From Rhodococcus sp. IEGM 1381 (GTDB lineage Bacteria; Actinomycetota; Actinomycetes; Mycobacteriales; Mycobacteriaceae), in assembly GCF_030056795.1 (NCBI RefSeq), contig NZ_JASHKQ010000018.1, positions 18,505-82,504 on the forward strand: DNA of 64,000 nt. The letters run 5' to 3'. The notes below the pieces were generated by a model. That model was not told the origin of the DNA and did not search any database. It worked only from the letters and a program-made list of their open reading frames with translations. This document shows, piece by piece, positions 15,701 through 22,255 of the stretch; within the stretch, counting starts at the first letter, position 1; every line of letters begins with the position of its first letter. Position numbers and translations under genes: made by a program.

Positions 15701-17263
15701 ATGAGCCCAGTCCGCAAGAACACCAACGGACGGATCCTGTTCGTGGGATCCGGGCCGGGTGACCCGGCTCTGCTCACGGTCCGGGCACGTGAAGTGCTCG
15801 GAGCGGCCGAGCTCGCATTCACCGATCCCGACGTCGACAAGGGCGTCACCGCGCTCGTCGGTGCCGACGTCCCCCGGGACGCGGAGACGGGTGAGAACGG
15901 TGTCGAGGTTCGTCCGGCACTCGGTGAGCCCGCTGAGGTCGCCAAAACGCTTCTCGCCGAGGCCAAGAACGGCCACGACGTGGTTCGCCTGGTTTCCGGT
16001 GATCCGCTCACCACCGATTCGGTGATCGCCGAGGTCAGTGCCGTCGCGCGGACGCACGTGCCGTTCGAGGTGCTCCCGGGCCTGCCTGCGGGATCCGCGG
16101 TGCCCAGCTACGCCGGCATGGCATTGGGCTCGGGCCACACCGAGGCCGACGTCCGCGGCGAGGTCGACTGGGCAGCGCTCGCTGCTGCTCCCGGCCCGCT
16201 CGTGCTGCACGCGACGTCGGGTCACCTGGCCGAAACCGCCAGTGCCCTCGTCGAACACGGTTTGGCACCGCAGACGCCTGCAGCCATCACCGTTCGTGGC
16301 ACCACTCGCCAGCAGCGCACCGTCGAGGCCACCCTCGCCACCCTCAACGACGCCGGATCCGAGCTCGTCGGATCGCTCGTCGTCACCGTGGGCAAGGTCG
16401 TCTCGGGCCGAAACAAGATGTCCTGGTGGGAGTCTCGCGCACTGTACGGCTGGACCGTGCTGGTTCCGCGCACCAAGGACCAGGCCGGTGAGATGAGCGA
16501 TCGCCTCGTCACCCACGGGGCCATCCCCATCGAAGTTCCGACCATCGCCGTCGAGCCGCCGCGCAGCCCGGCCCAGATGGAACGTTCCGTCAAGGGCCTG
16601 GTCGACGGCCGCTACCAGTGGGTCGTCTTCACCTCCACCAATGCCGTCCGGGCAGTGTGGGAGAAGTTCGAGGAGTTCGGTCTGGACGCCCGCGCGTTCT
16701 CCGGCGTCAAGATCGCGTGCGTCGGAGAGGCAACGGCGGCGAAGGTGCGTTCGTTCGGCATCAACCCCGAACTCGTGCCGTCGGGTGAGCAGAGCTCGCT
16801 CGGACTGCTCGAGGACTTCCCGCCGTACGACGAGGTGTTCGACCCGGTCAATCGAGTTCTGTTGCCGCGTGCCGACATCGCGACCGAAACGCTCGCCGAA
16901 GGTTTGCGCGAACGCGGCTGGGAGATCGACGACGTCACCGCATACCGCACCGTGCGGGCAGCGCCGCCCCCCGCCGAGACCCGCGAGATGATCAAGACCG
17001 GCGGATTCGACGCAGTGTGCTTCACGTCGAGCTCCACCGTCCGGAACCTGGTCGGCATCGCCGGAAAGCCGCACGCCCGCACACTCGTTGCGTGCATCGG
17101 CCCCAAGACCGCCGAGACGGCCGTCGAATTCGGTCTGCGCGTGGACGTGCAGCCCGAGTCGGCTCAGGTCGGACCGCTGGTCGAGGCGCTCGCCGAGCAC
17201 GCAGCTCGCCTGCGCGCCGAGGGTGCACTGCCTCCGCCGCGAAAGAAGTCGCGCCGCCGGTAA
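15701..17263 (+). CDS. hemD: Uroporphyrinogen-III synthase fused to a degenerate methyltransferase domain
   Basis: A 520-residue two-domain protein. Residues from about 250 onward (GWTVLVPRTKDQAGEM to the VEALAEHA region) form uroporphyrinogen-III synthase, which closes and flips hydroxymethylbilane. Residues 8-240 are related to the uroporphyrinogen methyltransferase SUMT: the first loop GSGPGDPALLT is intact. The expected GGDP-F-GRGGEE block reads SGDPLTTDSVIAE, and the PVTHR-like block is missing. The methyltransferase half is therefore probably inactive or repurposed. Rv0511 has the same fusion. The basic C-terminal tail KKSRRR is notable. Confidence 0.92.
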   Translation: MSPVRKNTNGRILFVGSGPGDPALLTVRAREVLGAAELAFTDPDVDKGVTALVGADVPRDAETGENGVEVRPALGEPAEVAKTLLAEAKNGHDVVRLVSGDPLTTDSVIAEVSAVARTHVPFEVLPGLPAGSAVPSYAGMALGSGHTEADVRGEVDWAALAAAPGPLVLHATSGHLAETASALVEHGLAPQTPAAITVRGTTRQQRTVEATLATLNDAGSELVGSLVVTVGKVVSGRNKMSWWESRALYGWTVLVPRTKDQAGEMSDRLVTHGAIPIEVPTIAVEPPRSPAQMERSVKGLVDGRYQWVVFTSTNAVRAVWEKFEEFGLDARAFSGVKIACVGEATAAKVRSFGINPELVPSGEQSSLGLLEDFPPYDEVFDPVNRVLLPRADIATETLAEGLRERGWEIDDVTAYRTVRAAPPPAETREMIKTGGFDAVCFTSSSTVRNLVGIAGKPHARTLVACIGPKTAETAVEFGLRVDVQPESAQVGPLVEALAEHAARLRAEGALPPPRKKSRRR

Positions 17264-17312
17264 CTCGGTCGCGGATCTCACGCTCAGCACACCCGGTCCG
17301 TAAGGAGTTCGC

Positions 17313-18287
17313 TTGTTCCCCACCGACCGCCCCCGACGCCTGCGCCGTACCCCGGCGCTGCGTCGGCTGGTAGCCGAAACGTCCTTGGAGCCACGGCATC
17401 TGATACTGCCGATGTTCGTGGCCGACGGCATCACCGAGCCGCGGGAGATCAGCTCGATGCCCGGGGTGTTCCAGCACACGCTGGACTCGCTGAGTGCTGC
17501 GGCCGAGGAGGCCGTAGCGGCAGGCGTGGGCGGCGTCATGCTGTTCGGTGTGCCGAAATCCGAGGACAAGGACGAAACCGGCTCGGGGGCAACCGATCCG
17601 GACGGAATCCTGAACCGCGGGCTGGCTCGGCTGAAGTCCGACCTCGGGGATTCGACGGTCATCATGGCCGACACGTGTCTGGACGAGTTCACCTCGCACG
17701 GTCACTGCGGTGTGCTGGGGGAGAACGGCTCGATCGACAACGACGCCACCCTGTTGCGCTACGTCGACATGGCCGTCGCACAGGCGGACGCGGGTGCTCA
17801 CCTGCTCGGACCCAGCGGAATGATGGACGGACAGGTCGGTGCGATCCGCGCCGGACTGGACGCGGCCGGTCACGTCGAGGTAGGGCAGCTGGCGTACTCC
17901 GCGAAGTATGCGTCGGCCTTCTACGGTCCGTTCCGGGAAGCCGTGGGCTCGTCGCTGCAGGGGGATCGCCGGACGTATCAGCAGGACGCACGGAATCGCC
18001 GAGAGGCCACCCACGAGGTGGAGCTCGATCTCGCCGAGGGTGCCGACATGGTGATGGTCAAGCCGGCCATGTCGTACCTCGACATACTCCGCGATGTGGC
18101 CGAGATGTCGCCGGTTCCGGTTGCGGCGTATCAGATCTCCGGGGAATATGCCATGATCACCGCCGCCGCACAGAACGGCTGGATAGATCGCGACGCGGCG
18201 GTGCTGGAATCGCTCGTCGGAATTCGGCGTGCGGGTGCCGATGTCCTACTGACCTACTGGGCAACCGAAGTGGCGGGCTGGCTGTGA
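17313..18287 (+). CDS. hemB: Delta-aminolevulinic acid dehydratase (porphobilinogen synthase)
   Basis: A 324-residue enzyme that condenses two 5-aminolevulinates to porphobilinogen. The Schiff-base lysines are in YSAKYASAFYGPF and VMVKPAMSYLD. The metal-site region reads DTCLDEFTSHGHCG. Zinc enzymes have a second cysteine where this one has Asp, pointing to a magnesium-type or mixed site. TTG 17313 is used because AAGGAG lies 6-7 bases upstream. The stop overlaps the next gene's GTG. Confidence 0.95.
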   Translation: MFPTDRPRRLRRTPALRRLVAETSLEPRHLILPMFVADGITEPREISSMPGVFQHTLDSLSAAAEEAVAAGVGGVMLFGVPKSEDKDETGSGATDPDGILNRGLARLKSDLGDSTVIMADTCLDEFTSHGHCGVLGENGSIDNDATLLRYVDMAVAQADAGAHLLGPSGMMDGQVGAIRAGLDAAGHVEVGQLAYSAKYASAFYGPFREAVGSSLQGDRRTYQQDARNRREATHEVELDLAEGADMVMVKPAMSYLDILRDVAEMSPVPVAAYQISGEYAMITAAAQNGWIDRDAAVLESLVGIRRAGADVLLTYWATEVAGWL

Positions 18288-18907
18288 ACGATTTTCCCCC
18301 GGGAAACAACCCCGACAGCAACACGCCCAACAATCCACCGTCGCAACCGGATTGGCAGCGCTGGGAGCTCGAGCACGGGTTCCCGCGGTCGGGCCCGGAG
18401 CTGGAGCCGACTCCGCGACCGGCACCGGTCGACGTCGAGACGGCTCGCCATCTGTGGTGGGGAGTGGCGCTGATCGGCGCTCTCTCAGCGCTGTATTCGG
18501 TATGGACGCTGTTCGGGGCGCGTGAAGAATTTGCGCAGTCTCTGCTCGACGAACTCGCGGCGCAGGACGCGGCAGCGGACATGACCGTCGAATCCACGCA
18601 GTCGATGGTGACGGTGATGCTGGTCGTCACCATCTTCGTCGTGCTCGGTTTCGGGGCGTTGTTCCTGTTCTGGGTCAAGCGGATGCGCGCGGGCAAGATG
18701 TGGGCCCGGATGCTGCTGACCGTCATCGGATCGTTCATCGTGTTCACCACGATCCTTGATCTGTTCGCCATGGCATCGACGGCGGGGGCGATGAACATCG
18801 TGATGGGCGTGCTGAGCATCGGCCAGGGTGTAGTTGCCGCCGGGGCGATCTACCTGATGCATCGTCGTGAATCCAACGAATACTTCGTCGCGTCCAGACG
18901 GCGGTAG
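18284..18907 (+). CDS. Four-helix membrane protein downstream of hemB
   Basis: A 207-residue protein with a Pro/Asn-rich cytoplasmic N-terminus of about 55 residues and four predicted membrane helices (around VALIGALSALYSVWTLF, VTVMLVVTIFVVLGFGALF, LTVIGSFIVFTTILDLF and VMGVLSIGQGVVAAGAIYL). The GTG overlaps the hemB stop, so it belongs to the heme operon, as the membrane gene after hemB does in mycobacteria (Rv0513 position). Function is unknown. A heme-related role is only suggested by position. Confidence 0.78.
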   Translation: MNDFPPGNNPDSNTPNNPPSQPDWQRWELEHGFPRSGPELEPTPRPAPVDVETARHLWWGVALIGALSALYSVWTLFGAREEFAQSLLDELAAQDAAADMTVESTQSMVTVMLVVTIFVVLGFGALFLFWVKRMRAGKMWARMLLTVIGSFIVFTTILDLFAMASTAGAMNIVMGVLSIGQGVVAAGAIYLMHRRESNEYFVASRRR

Positions 18908-19004
18908 TTGTCAGAGCTCGGTAGTTTCGGGCGTGTTCTCGGCCGCAAGCCCCGCTGTGTGACTAGCATCACTCTCGATATCTTTTCGAGTGATCGGATC
19001 CGAC

Positions 19005-19166
19005 ATGGCAGAGAACACCCCTGCAGTAGCGAGCGTCGCCCAGCCGGTGGTCGACCGCGAGCCCTGTCCCCGGGAAAGCGGCCGTCCCGGTTGGGCGCTG
19101 CTCGGGTTGCTCCTCGCCGTCTCGGCCGCGATCGCAATCATGGCGTTGGGGATTTCTGCCGGCTGA
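19005..19166 (+). CDS. Small single-helix membrane protein (53 residues)
   Basis: A 53-residue reading frame beginning MAENTPAVASVAQ and ending in a hydrophobic helix (WALLGLLLAVSAAIAIMALG). The soluble N-terminal part precedes one membrane span. The ribosome-binding site is weak. The frame ends where the next gene region begins, between two other small membrane genes. It is too short to be sure, but its composition and the gap it fills support a real gene. Confidence 0.5.
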   Translation: MAENTPAVASVAQPVVDREPCPRESGRPGWALLGLLLAVSAAIAIMALGISAG

Positions 19167-19235
19167 GTGCTGGGTGCCGTCCGGAATTTCTGCCTGCGGA
19201 ACCCTTTCCAACCCCGCGGTGGCAGGATGTCTGGC

Positions 19236-19664
19236 GTGAGCGCAGACACCGACGCATCGATCGTCCGTCCTCGGGTGGTCTCTGCCGCCTACTGGCTGTG
19301 GCTGGCCTCGGCCGTGTTGCTGATCGTCGTCTGCATGATCGCCTTGACGCTCCCCGCCGATCAGATTCGTGCGTCGTTCAGCTCGGAAGAGCAGGGCAAT
19401 TCGTTCTTGACCGTCTTTCGTGGCCTCGGTGTGATCTCCGGGGTGGTCGGATTGGCCGTCGGGCTGATGTCGAGTCACGTCCGCGGCGGTGACCGCAGAT
19501 TTCGGCGCGCTCTGGTGACGCTGTCGGGAGTTGCCGCTCTGCTGCTGATTTTCGCGGCACTGGTGTTCCCGTTCGTTCCGCTGGTGATCACCGTCGGCCT
19601 TGTTCTCGCGGCCGTTCTCGTTTACCGACCGTCGGCGCGGGAGTGGTTTCAGCGTGAGCAGTGA
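19236..19664 (+). CDS. Small membrane protein, four helices
   Basis: A 142-residue membrane protein with four helices (around YWLWLASAVLLIVVCMIAL, VFRGLGVISGVVGLAVGLM, ALVTLSGVAALLLIFAALV and VPLVITVGLVLAAVLVY). GTG 19236 is preferred over ATG 19227 because CAGGA (19223-19227) is 8 bases before the GTG and overlaps the ATG. The next gene starts inside its 3' end. Not recognised beyond this. Confidence 0.65.
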   Translation: MSADTDASIVRPRVVSAAYWLWLASAVLLIVVCMIALTLPADQIRASFSSEEQGNSFLTVFRGLGVISGVVGLAVGLMSSHVRGGDRRFRRALVTLSGVAALLLIFAALVFPFVPLVITVGLVLAAVLVYRPSAREWFQREQ

Positions 19665-20142
19665 GATGTCGGCGAGTGAGACCGTGCTGTTCCACGAACC
19701 TGGTGGTCGATGGCGCATGCTGGCCTGGGGGCCTGTGTTCTGCCTCGTGGTACTCGCCGTCGAGCTCGCTTCCGGTCCGGTGATCCACTGGTTCGCACTC
19801 GTGCTGTTCTCGCTGATCCTCGTCGGTCTGACCTACGTTCAGCTGCGCGCTGCTCGCATGCACGTCAGCGTCGAACTCACCACCCGAACGCTGCGTCAGG
19901 GCACGGAGACGGTCGACATCGCCGAAATCGACGACATCTTTCCTGCGGCCGAGTACGCCGACGACGAGTACGAGCCCAAGAGATGGGAGACGGCGCGAGT
20001 GCTCGGGGAGCTCTCGGGTGTGCCGCGTAAGCGCCACGGCATCGGGCTGCGGCTGGTGGGCGGCGGGCTGGTTCAGGCCTGGGCAAAGGATGACGAGGGG
20101 TTGCGCGCGGCCCTCGAAACGGCCAAACGGGAGTACCTGTGA
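19654..20142 (+). CDS. DUF3093-like membrane protein
   Basis: A 162-residue protein with two adjacent membrane helices near the N-terminus (around MLAWGPVFCLVVLAVELAS and FALVLFSLILVGLTYVQL). A soluble C-terminal domain follows, containing TLRQGTETVDIAEIDDIFPA. This order is like the actinobacterial DUF3093 family. Start GTG 19654 overlaps the previous gene. ATG 19666 is an alternative. The stop overlaps the start of the next gene, so the three small membrane genes form a tight operon. Confidence 0.65.
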   Translation: MSSEMSASETVLFHEPGGRWRMLAWGPVFCLVVLAVELASGPVIHWFALVLFSLILVGLTYVQLRAARMHVSVELTTRTLRQGTETVDIAEIDDIFPAAEYADDEYEPKRWETARVLGELSGVPRKRHGIGLRLVGGGLVQAWAKDDEGLRAALETAKREYL

Positions 20143-20390
20143 GGAAGTCCGTCGGCTGGGTGGAATTCGTGTTCGCGCTGCTGGCGGTGATCGGAGCCGT
20201 GGTGTGCTGGAACATGGGCGTGCGAACCACCGAGTTCCCCGCTGTTCCCGACGTGTCCCCGGCGTATCAGGGGACGTTCTACTCGGGGTCCTGGATCGCG
20301 CTGGCGGCCCTTGCCGTCACCGTCGCGGGGTTGCTGATCGTCGACGCGGTGCGTCGAGTCCGGACGGAAGAGCCACCCCCTACCGGGTAG
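20139..20390 (+). CDS. Small two-helix membrane protein (83 residues)
   Basis: An 83-residue protein with two membrane helices (VEFVFALLAVIGAVVCWNMG and WIALAALAVTVAGLLIVDAV) joined by an external loop rich in Pro and aromatic residues. Its GTG overlaps the previous stop by four bases. Its last codons and TAG lie inside the palindromic CsoR operator that controls the next gene. Function unknown. Confidence 0.68.
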   Translation: MRKSVGWVEFVFALLAVIGAVVCWNMGVRTTEFPAVPDVSPAYQGTFYSGSWIALAALAVTVAGLLIVDAVRRVRTEEPPPTG

Positions 20391-20399
20391 GGGTATAGT
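20377..20399 (+). promoter_or_regulatory. CsoR operator and promoter
   Basis: CCCCTACC-G-GGTAGGGG (20377-20393) is a perfect inverted repeat of 8+1+8 bases, the G/C-rich TACC/GGTA type bound by copper-sensing CsoR repressors. It touches a strong -10 hexamer TATAGT (20394-20399). The csoR ATG lies 7 bases further, so bound repressor would cover the -35 region of a leaderless promoter. Confidence 0.85.
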
Positions 20400-20406
20400 G
20401 GACGCT

Positions 20407-20688
20407 ATGAGCAGCTACAGCGCCGAGCAGGACGACCTGCTGAAGCGATTGCGTCGGATAGAGGGTCAAGTGGCCGGGATTTCCCGAATGGTCGCCGACG
20501 ACCGCTACTGCATCGACGTTCTCACCCAGGTCTCTGCCGCAACCAAAGCGCTGCAGTCGGTCTCGTTGAAGCTGCTCGATGCCCACCTCGCCGGTTGCGT
20601 CGTGGAGGCGGCGAGGCAAGGCGGGCCGGAAGCAGACGCAAAAGTGAAAGAAGCGTCCGAGGCCATCGCGCGCCTCGTGCGCTCCTGA
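20407..20688 (+). CDS. csoR: Copper-sensing repressor CsoR
   Basis: A 93-residue all-helical metal-sensing repressor of the CsoR/RcnR family. The Cu(I) ligands are Cys35, His60 and Cys64 (DRYCID, then DAHLAGC), the Cys-His-Cys set typical of copper CsoR rather than the nickel or sulfur sensors. The DNA-binding region includes LLKRLRRIEGQVAGI. Copper binding should release it from the palindrome immediately upstream. The ATG at 20407 is fixed by the leaderless promoter. It is followed 20 bases later by a copper chaperone gene, but no copper pump is visible in the window. Confidence 0.93.
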   Translation: MSSYSAEQDDLLKRLRRIEGQVAGISRMVADDRYCIDVLTQVSAATKALQSVSLKLLDAHLAGCVVEAARQGGPEADAKVKEASEAIARLVRS

Positions 20689-20708
20689 CGACAGAAGGGA
20701 AGTCGACA

Positions 20709-20912
20709 ATGCAGACGACATATTCGGTCGAGGGCATGACGTGCGCACATTGTGCTGCGTCGGTGAAGGAAGAAGTCTCCGAGATCGCGGGGGTCACCGG
20801 TGTCGATGTGGATGTGGACGCCGGTTCCGTTGTGGTGAGCAGTGATGCGACGCTCGATACCGCAGCGGTGGACGCCGCGATCGCCGAGGCTGGGTACCGA
20901 CTCGCGTCCTGA
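20709..20912 (+). CDS. copZ: CopZ-like copper chaperone (HMA domain)
   Basis: A 67-residue single heavy-metal-associated domain. The Cu(I)-binding motif is GMTCAHC at residues about 9-15, and the ferredoxin-like fold pattern continues through EIAGVTGVDVDVDAGSV to AEAGYRLAS. It should carry copper in the cytoplasm to a pump or to CsoR. AGAAGGGAAG lies before the ATG. It is cotranscribed with csoR and ends before a hairpin. Confidence 0.92.
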   Translation: MQTTYSVEGMTCAHCAASVKEEVSEIAGVTGVDVDVDAGSVVVSSDATLDTAAVDAAIAEAGYRLAS

Positions 20913-20927
20913 TCCAGCGGCACGGGT

Positions 20928-20965
20928 GGTTCGGATCCGGAGAAAACGGTGATACCGGAGGAACC
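20928..20965 (+). terminator. Hairpin after copZ
   Basis: GGTT (20928-20931) and TCCGG (20936-20940) pair with CCGGA (20955-20959) and AACC (20962-20965), leaving a small internal loop and a 14-base terminal loop. It starts 16 bases after the copZ stop and probably ends the csoR-copZ transcript. Confidence 0.5.
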
Positions 20966-20998
20966 GGACCATTCGTTCCCGCCGTCAGGAGTTTGCTC

Positions 20999-22204
20999 GT
21001 GAAGTTGGTGTCCACAGTCGGAATCATTGCCGTGACTGCATGTGTGCTCGTGGCTTGTTCGTCGGGTGGGTCGGCGCAACAGGTCGCGGCACCGCAGCAG
21101 GGCACCGAGGACGTCGCCGCACCCGGGACCAGCCCGTCGGTATCCGCTAGCTCCGAGCCCGGACCGCTGCCGTCGCTCTCCGTGACCACCCTGCTCGACG
21201 GCCTCGACAAGCCGTGGGACGTAGTGATGGCACCGGACGGCACAGTGCTGACCGGTGAACGATCGGGACGCTTCGTCGTCCGCGACGCCGTTGGAGACGT
21301 GCGCGACCTCGATGCGGATATGGGCGATCTCTACGCCTCCGGCGAGACCGGCCTCATGGGTATTGCGCTGGCCACGGATTTCGCTGCGTCGCGGACGATC
21401 TACACCTGCCAGGGTGTGCGGGGCGATGCAGGCAACCGTATCGCGGTGATGTCGTGGACCGTCGATCCGCAATGGACGCAGCTCTCACGCACCGGGACGC
21501 TCGTCGACGACATTCCCGTCGCCGACGGCGGTCGTCACGGTGGGTGCCGCATCCTGGCTCATCCCGACGGCACGCTGTACATCGGTACCGGCGACAACGC
21601 GAACCCGACCTTTCCCCAGGATCGGAACTCGCTGGGCGGCAAAGTGTTACACGTCAATGCAGACGGCACTGCCGCAGCCGACGCACCGGATCGGATCTTC
21701 ACTCTCGGTCATCGCAATGTGCAGGGACTGGCGATCCGTCCCGGAACCGATCAGATCTTCGAGGTCGAGCAGGGGACGAGCCGAGACGACGAGCTGAACC
21801 TGTTGGTGCCGGGCGGCAACTACGGTTATCGGCCCGATCGACGCCCGTCGGTCTACGACGAATCGGTCCCCATGACCGACCCCGATCGGGTTCCTGGTGC
21901 CCTGCCCGCAGTGTGGAGTTCGGGTGATCCGACCATCGCCACCCCCGACGTCACGTTCACCGACGGTGAGCAGTGGGGCTCTTGGAACGGCGCCGCGGTG
22001 ATCTCGAGCCAGCAGGGCGAGAAGCTGGTGTTCCTGGCATTGTCGGAGGACGGAACCGAGTACGTCGCCGAGGCAGAGGCGCTGGAGGGGACCTACGGCC
22101 GACTTCGCTCGCTCACCAGCGTCGGGAACGACGGTGGCTTCCTGCTCACCACCGACAACGGATCCGAGGACAAGGTTCTGCTCGTCACGCCCGACGTGAA
22201 CTGA
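20999..22204 (+). CDS. PQQ-dependent sugar dehydrogenase-like lipoprotein
   Basis: A 401-residue secreted lipoprotein. The signal peptide ends in the lipobox VLVAC (Cys about residue 20), and an Ala/Pro/Ser linker follows. The rest is a six-bladed beta-propeller of the soluble glucose/aldose dehydrogenase family (GLDKPWDVVMAPDG, TGLMGIALATDF, DGGRHGGCRILAHPDG, GHRNVQGLAI, NYGYRPD). Whether it binds PQQ and which sugar it oxidises are unproven. GTG 20999 is used because AGGAG is 7 bases upstream. Confidence 0.85.
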   Translation: MKLVSTVGIIAVTACVLVACSSGGSAQQVAAPQQGTEDVAAPGTSPSVSASSEPGPLPSLSVTTLLDGLDKPWDVVMAPDGTVLTGERSGRFVVRDAVGDVRDLDADMGDLYASGETGLMGIALATDFAASRTIYTCQGVRGDAGNRIAVMSWTVDPQWTQLSRTGTLVDDIPVADGGRHGGCRILAHPDGTLYIGTGDNANPTFPQDRNSLGGKVLHVNADGTAAADAPDRIFTLGHRNVQGLAIRPGTDQIFEVEQGTSRDDELNLLVPGGNYGYRPDRRPSVYDESVPMTDPDRVPGALPAVWSSGDPTIATPDVTFTDGEQWGSWNGAAVISSQQGEKLVFLALSEDGTEYVAEAEALEGTYGRLRSLTSVGNDGGFLLTTDNGSEDKVLLVTPDVN

Positions 22205-22208
22205 CGCC

Positions 22209-22237
22209 AGGTGCGGGCCCTCAGGGGACCCGCACCT
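22209..22237. terminator. Bidirectional terminator
   Basis: AGGTGCGGG (22209-22217) pairs with CCCGCACCT (22229-22237), and CCCT/AGGG can extend the stem inward. It sits between the convergent ends of the sugar dehydrogenase-like gene and the acyl-CoA oxidase-like gene, which are only 51 bases apart. Confidence 0.85.
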
Positions 22238-22255
22238 CGGCGTCGTACTACTTCG

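Noticed and set aside
15701..16440. N-terminal half of hemD as an active CobA/SUMT for siroheme or cobalamin
   Set aside because: Key methyltransferase motifs are missing or changed.
15485..17692. Very long minus-strand open frame (735 codons) opposite hemD and hemB
   Set aside because: It is the codon shadow of two certain genes in GC-rich DNA. Its translation is low-complexity and shows no domain.
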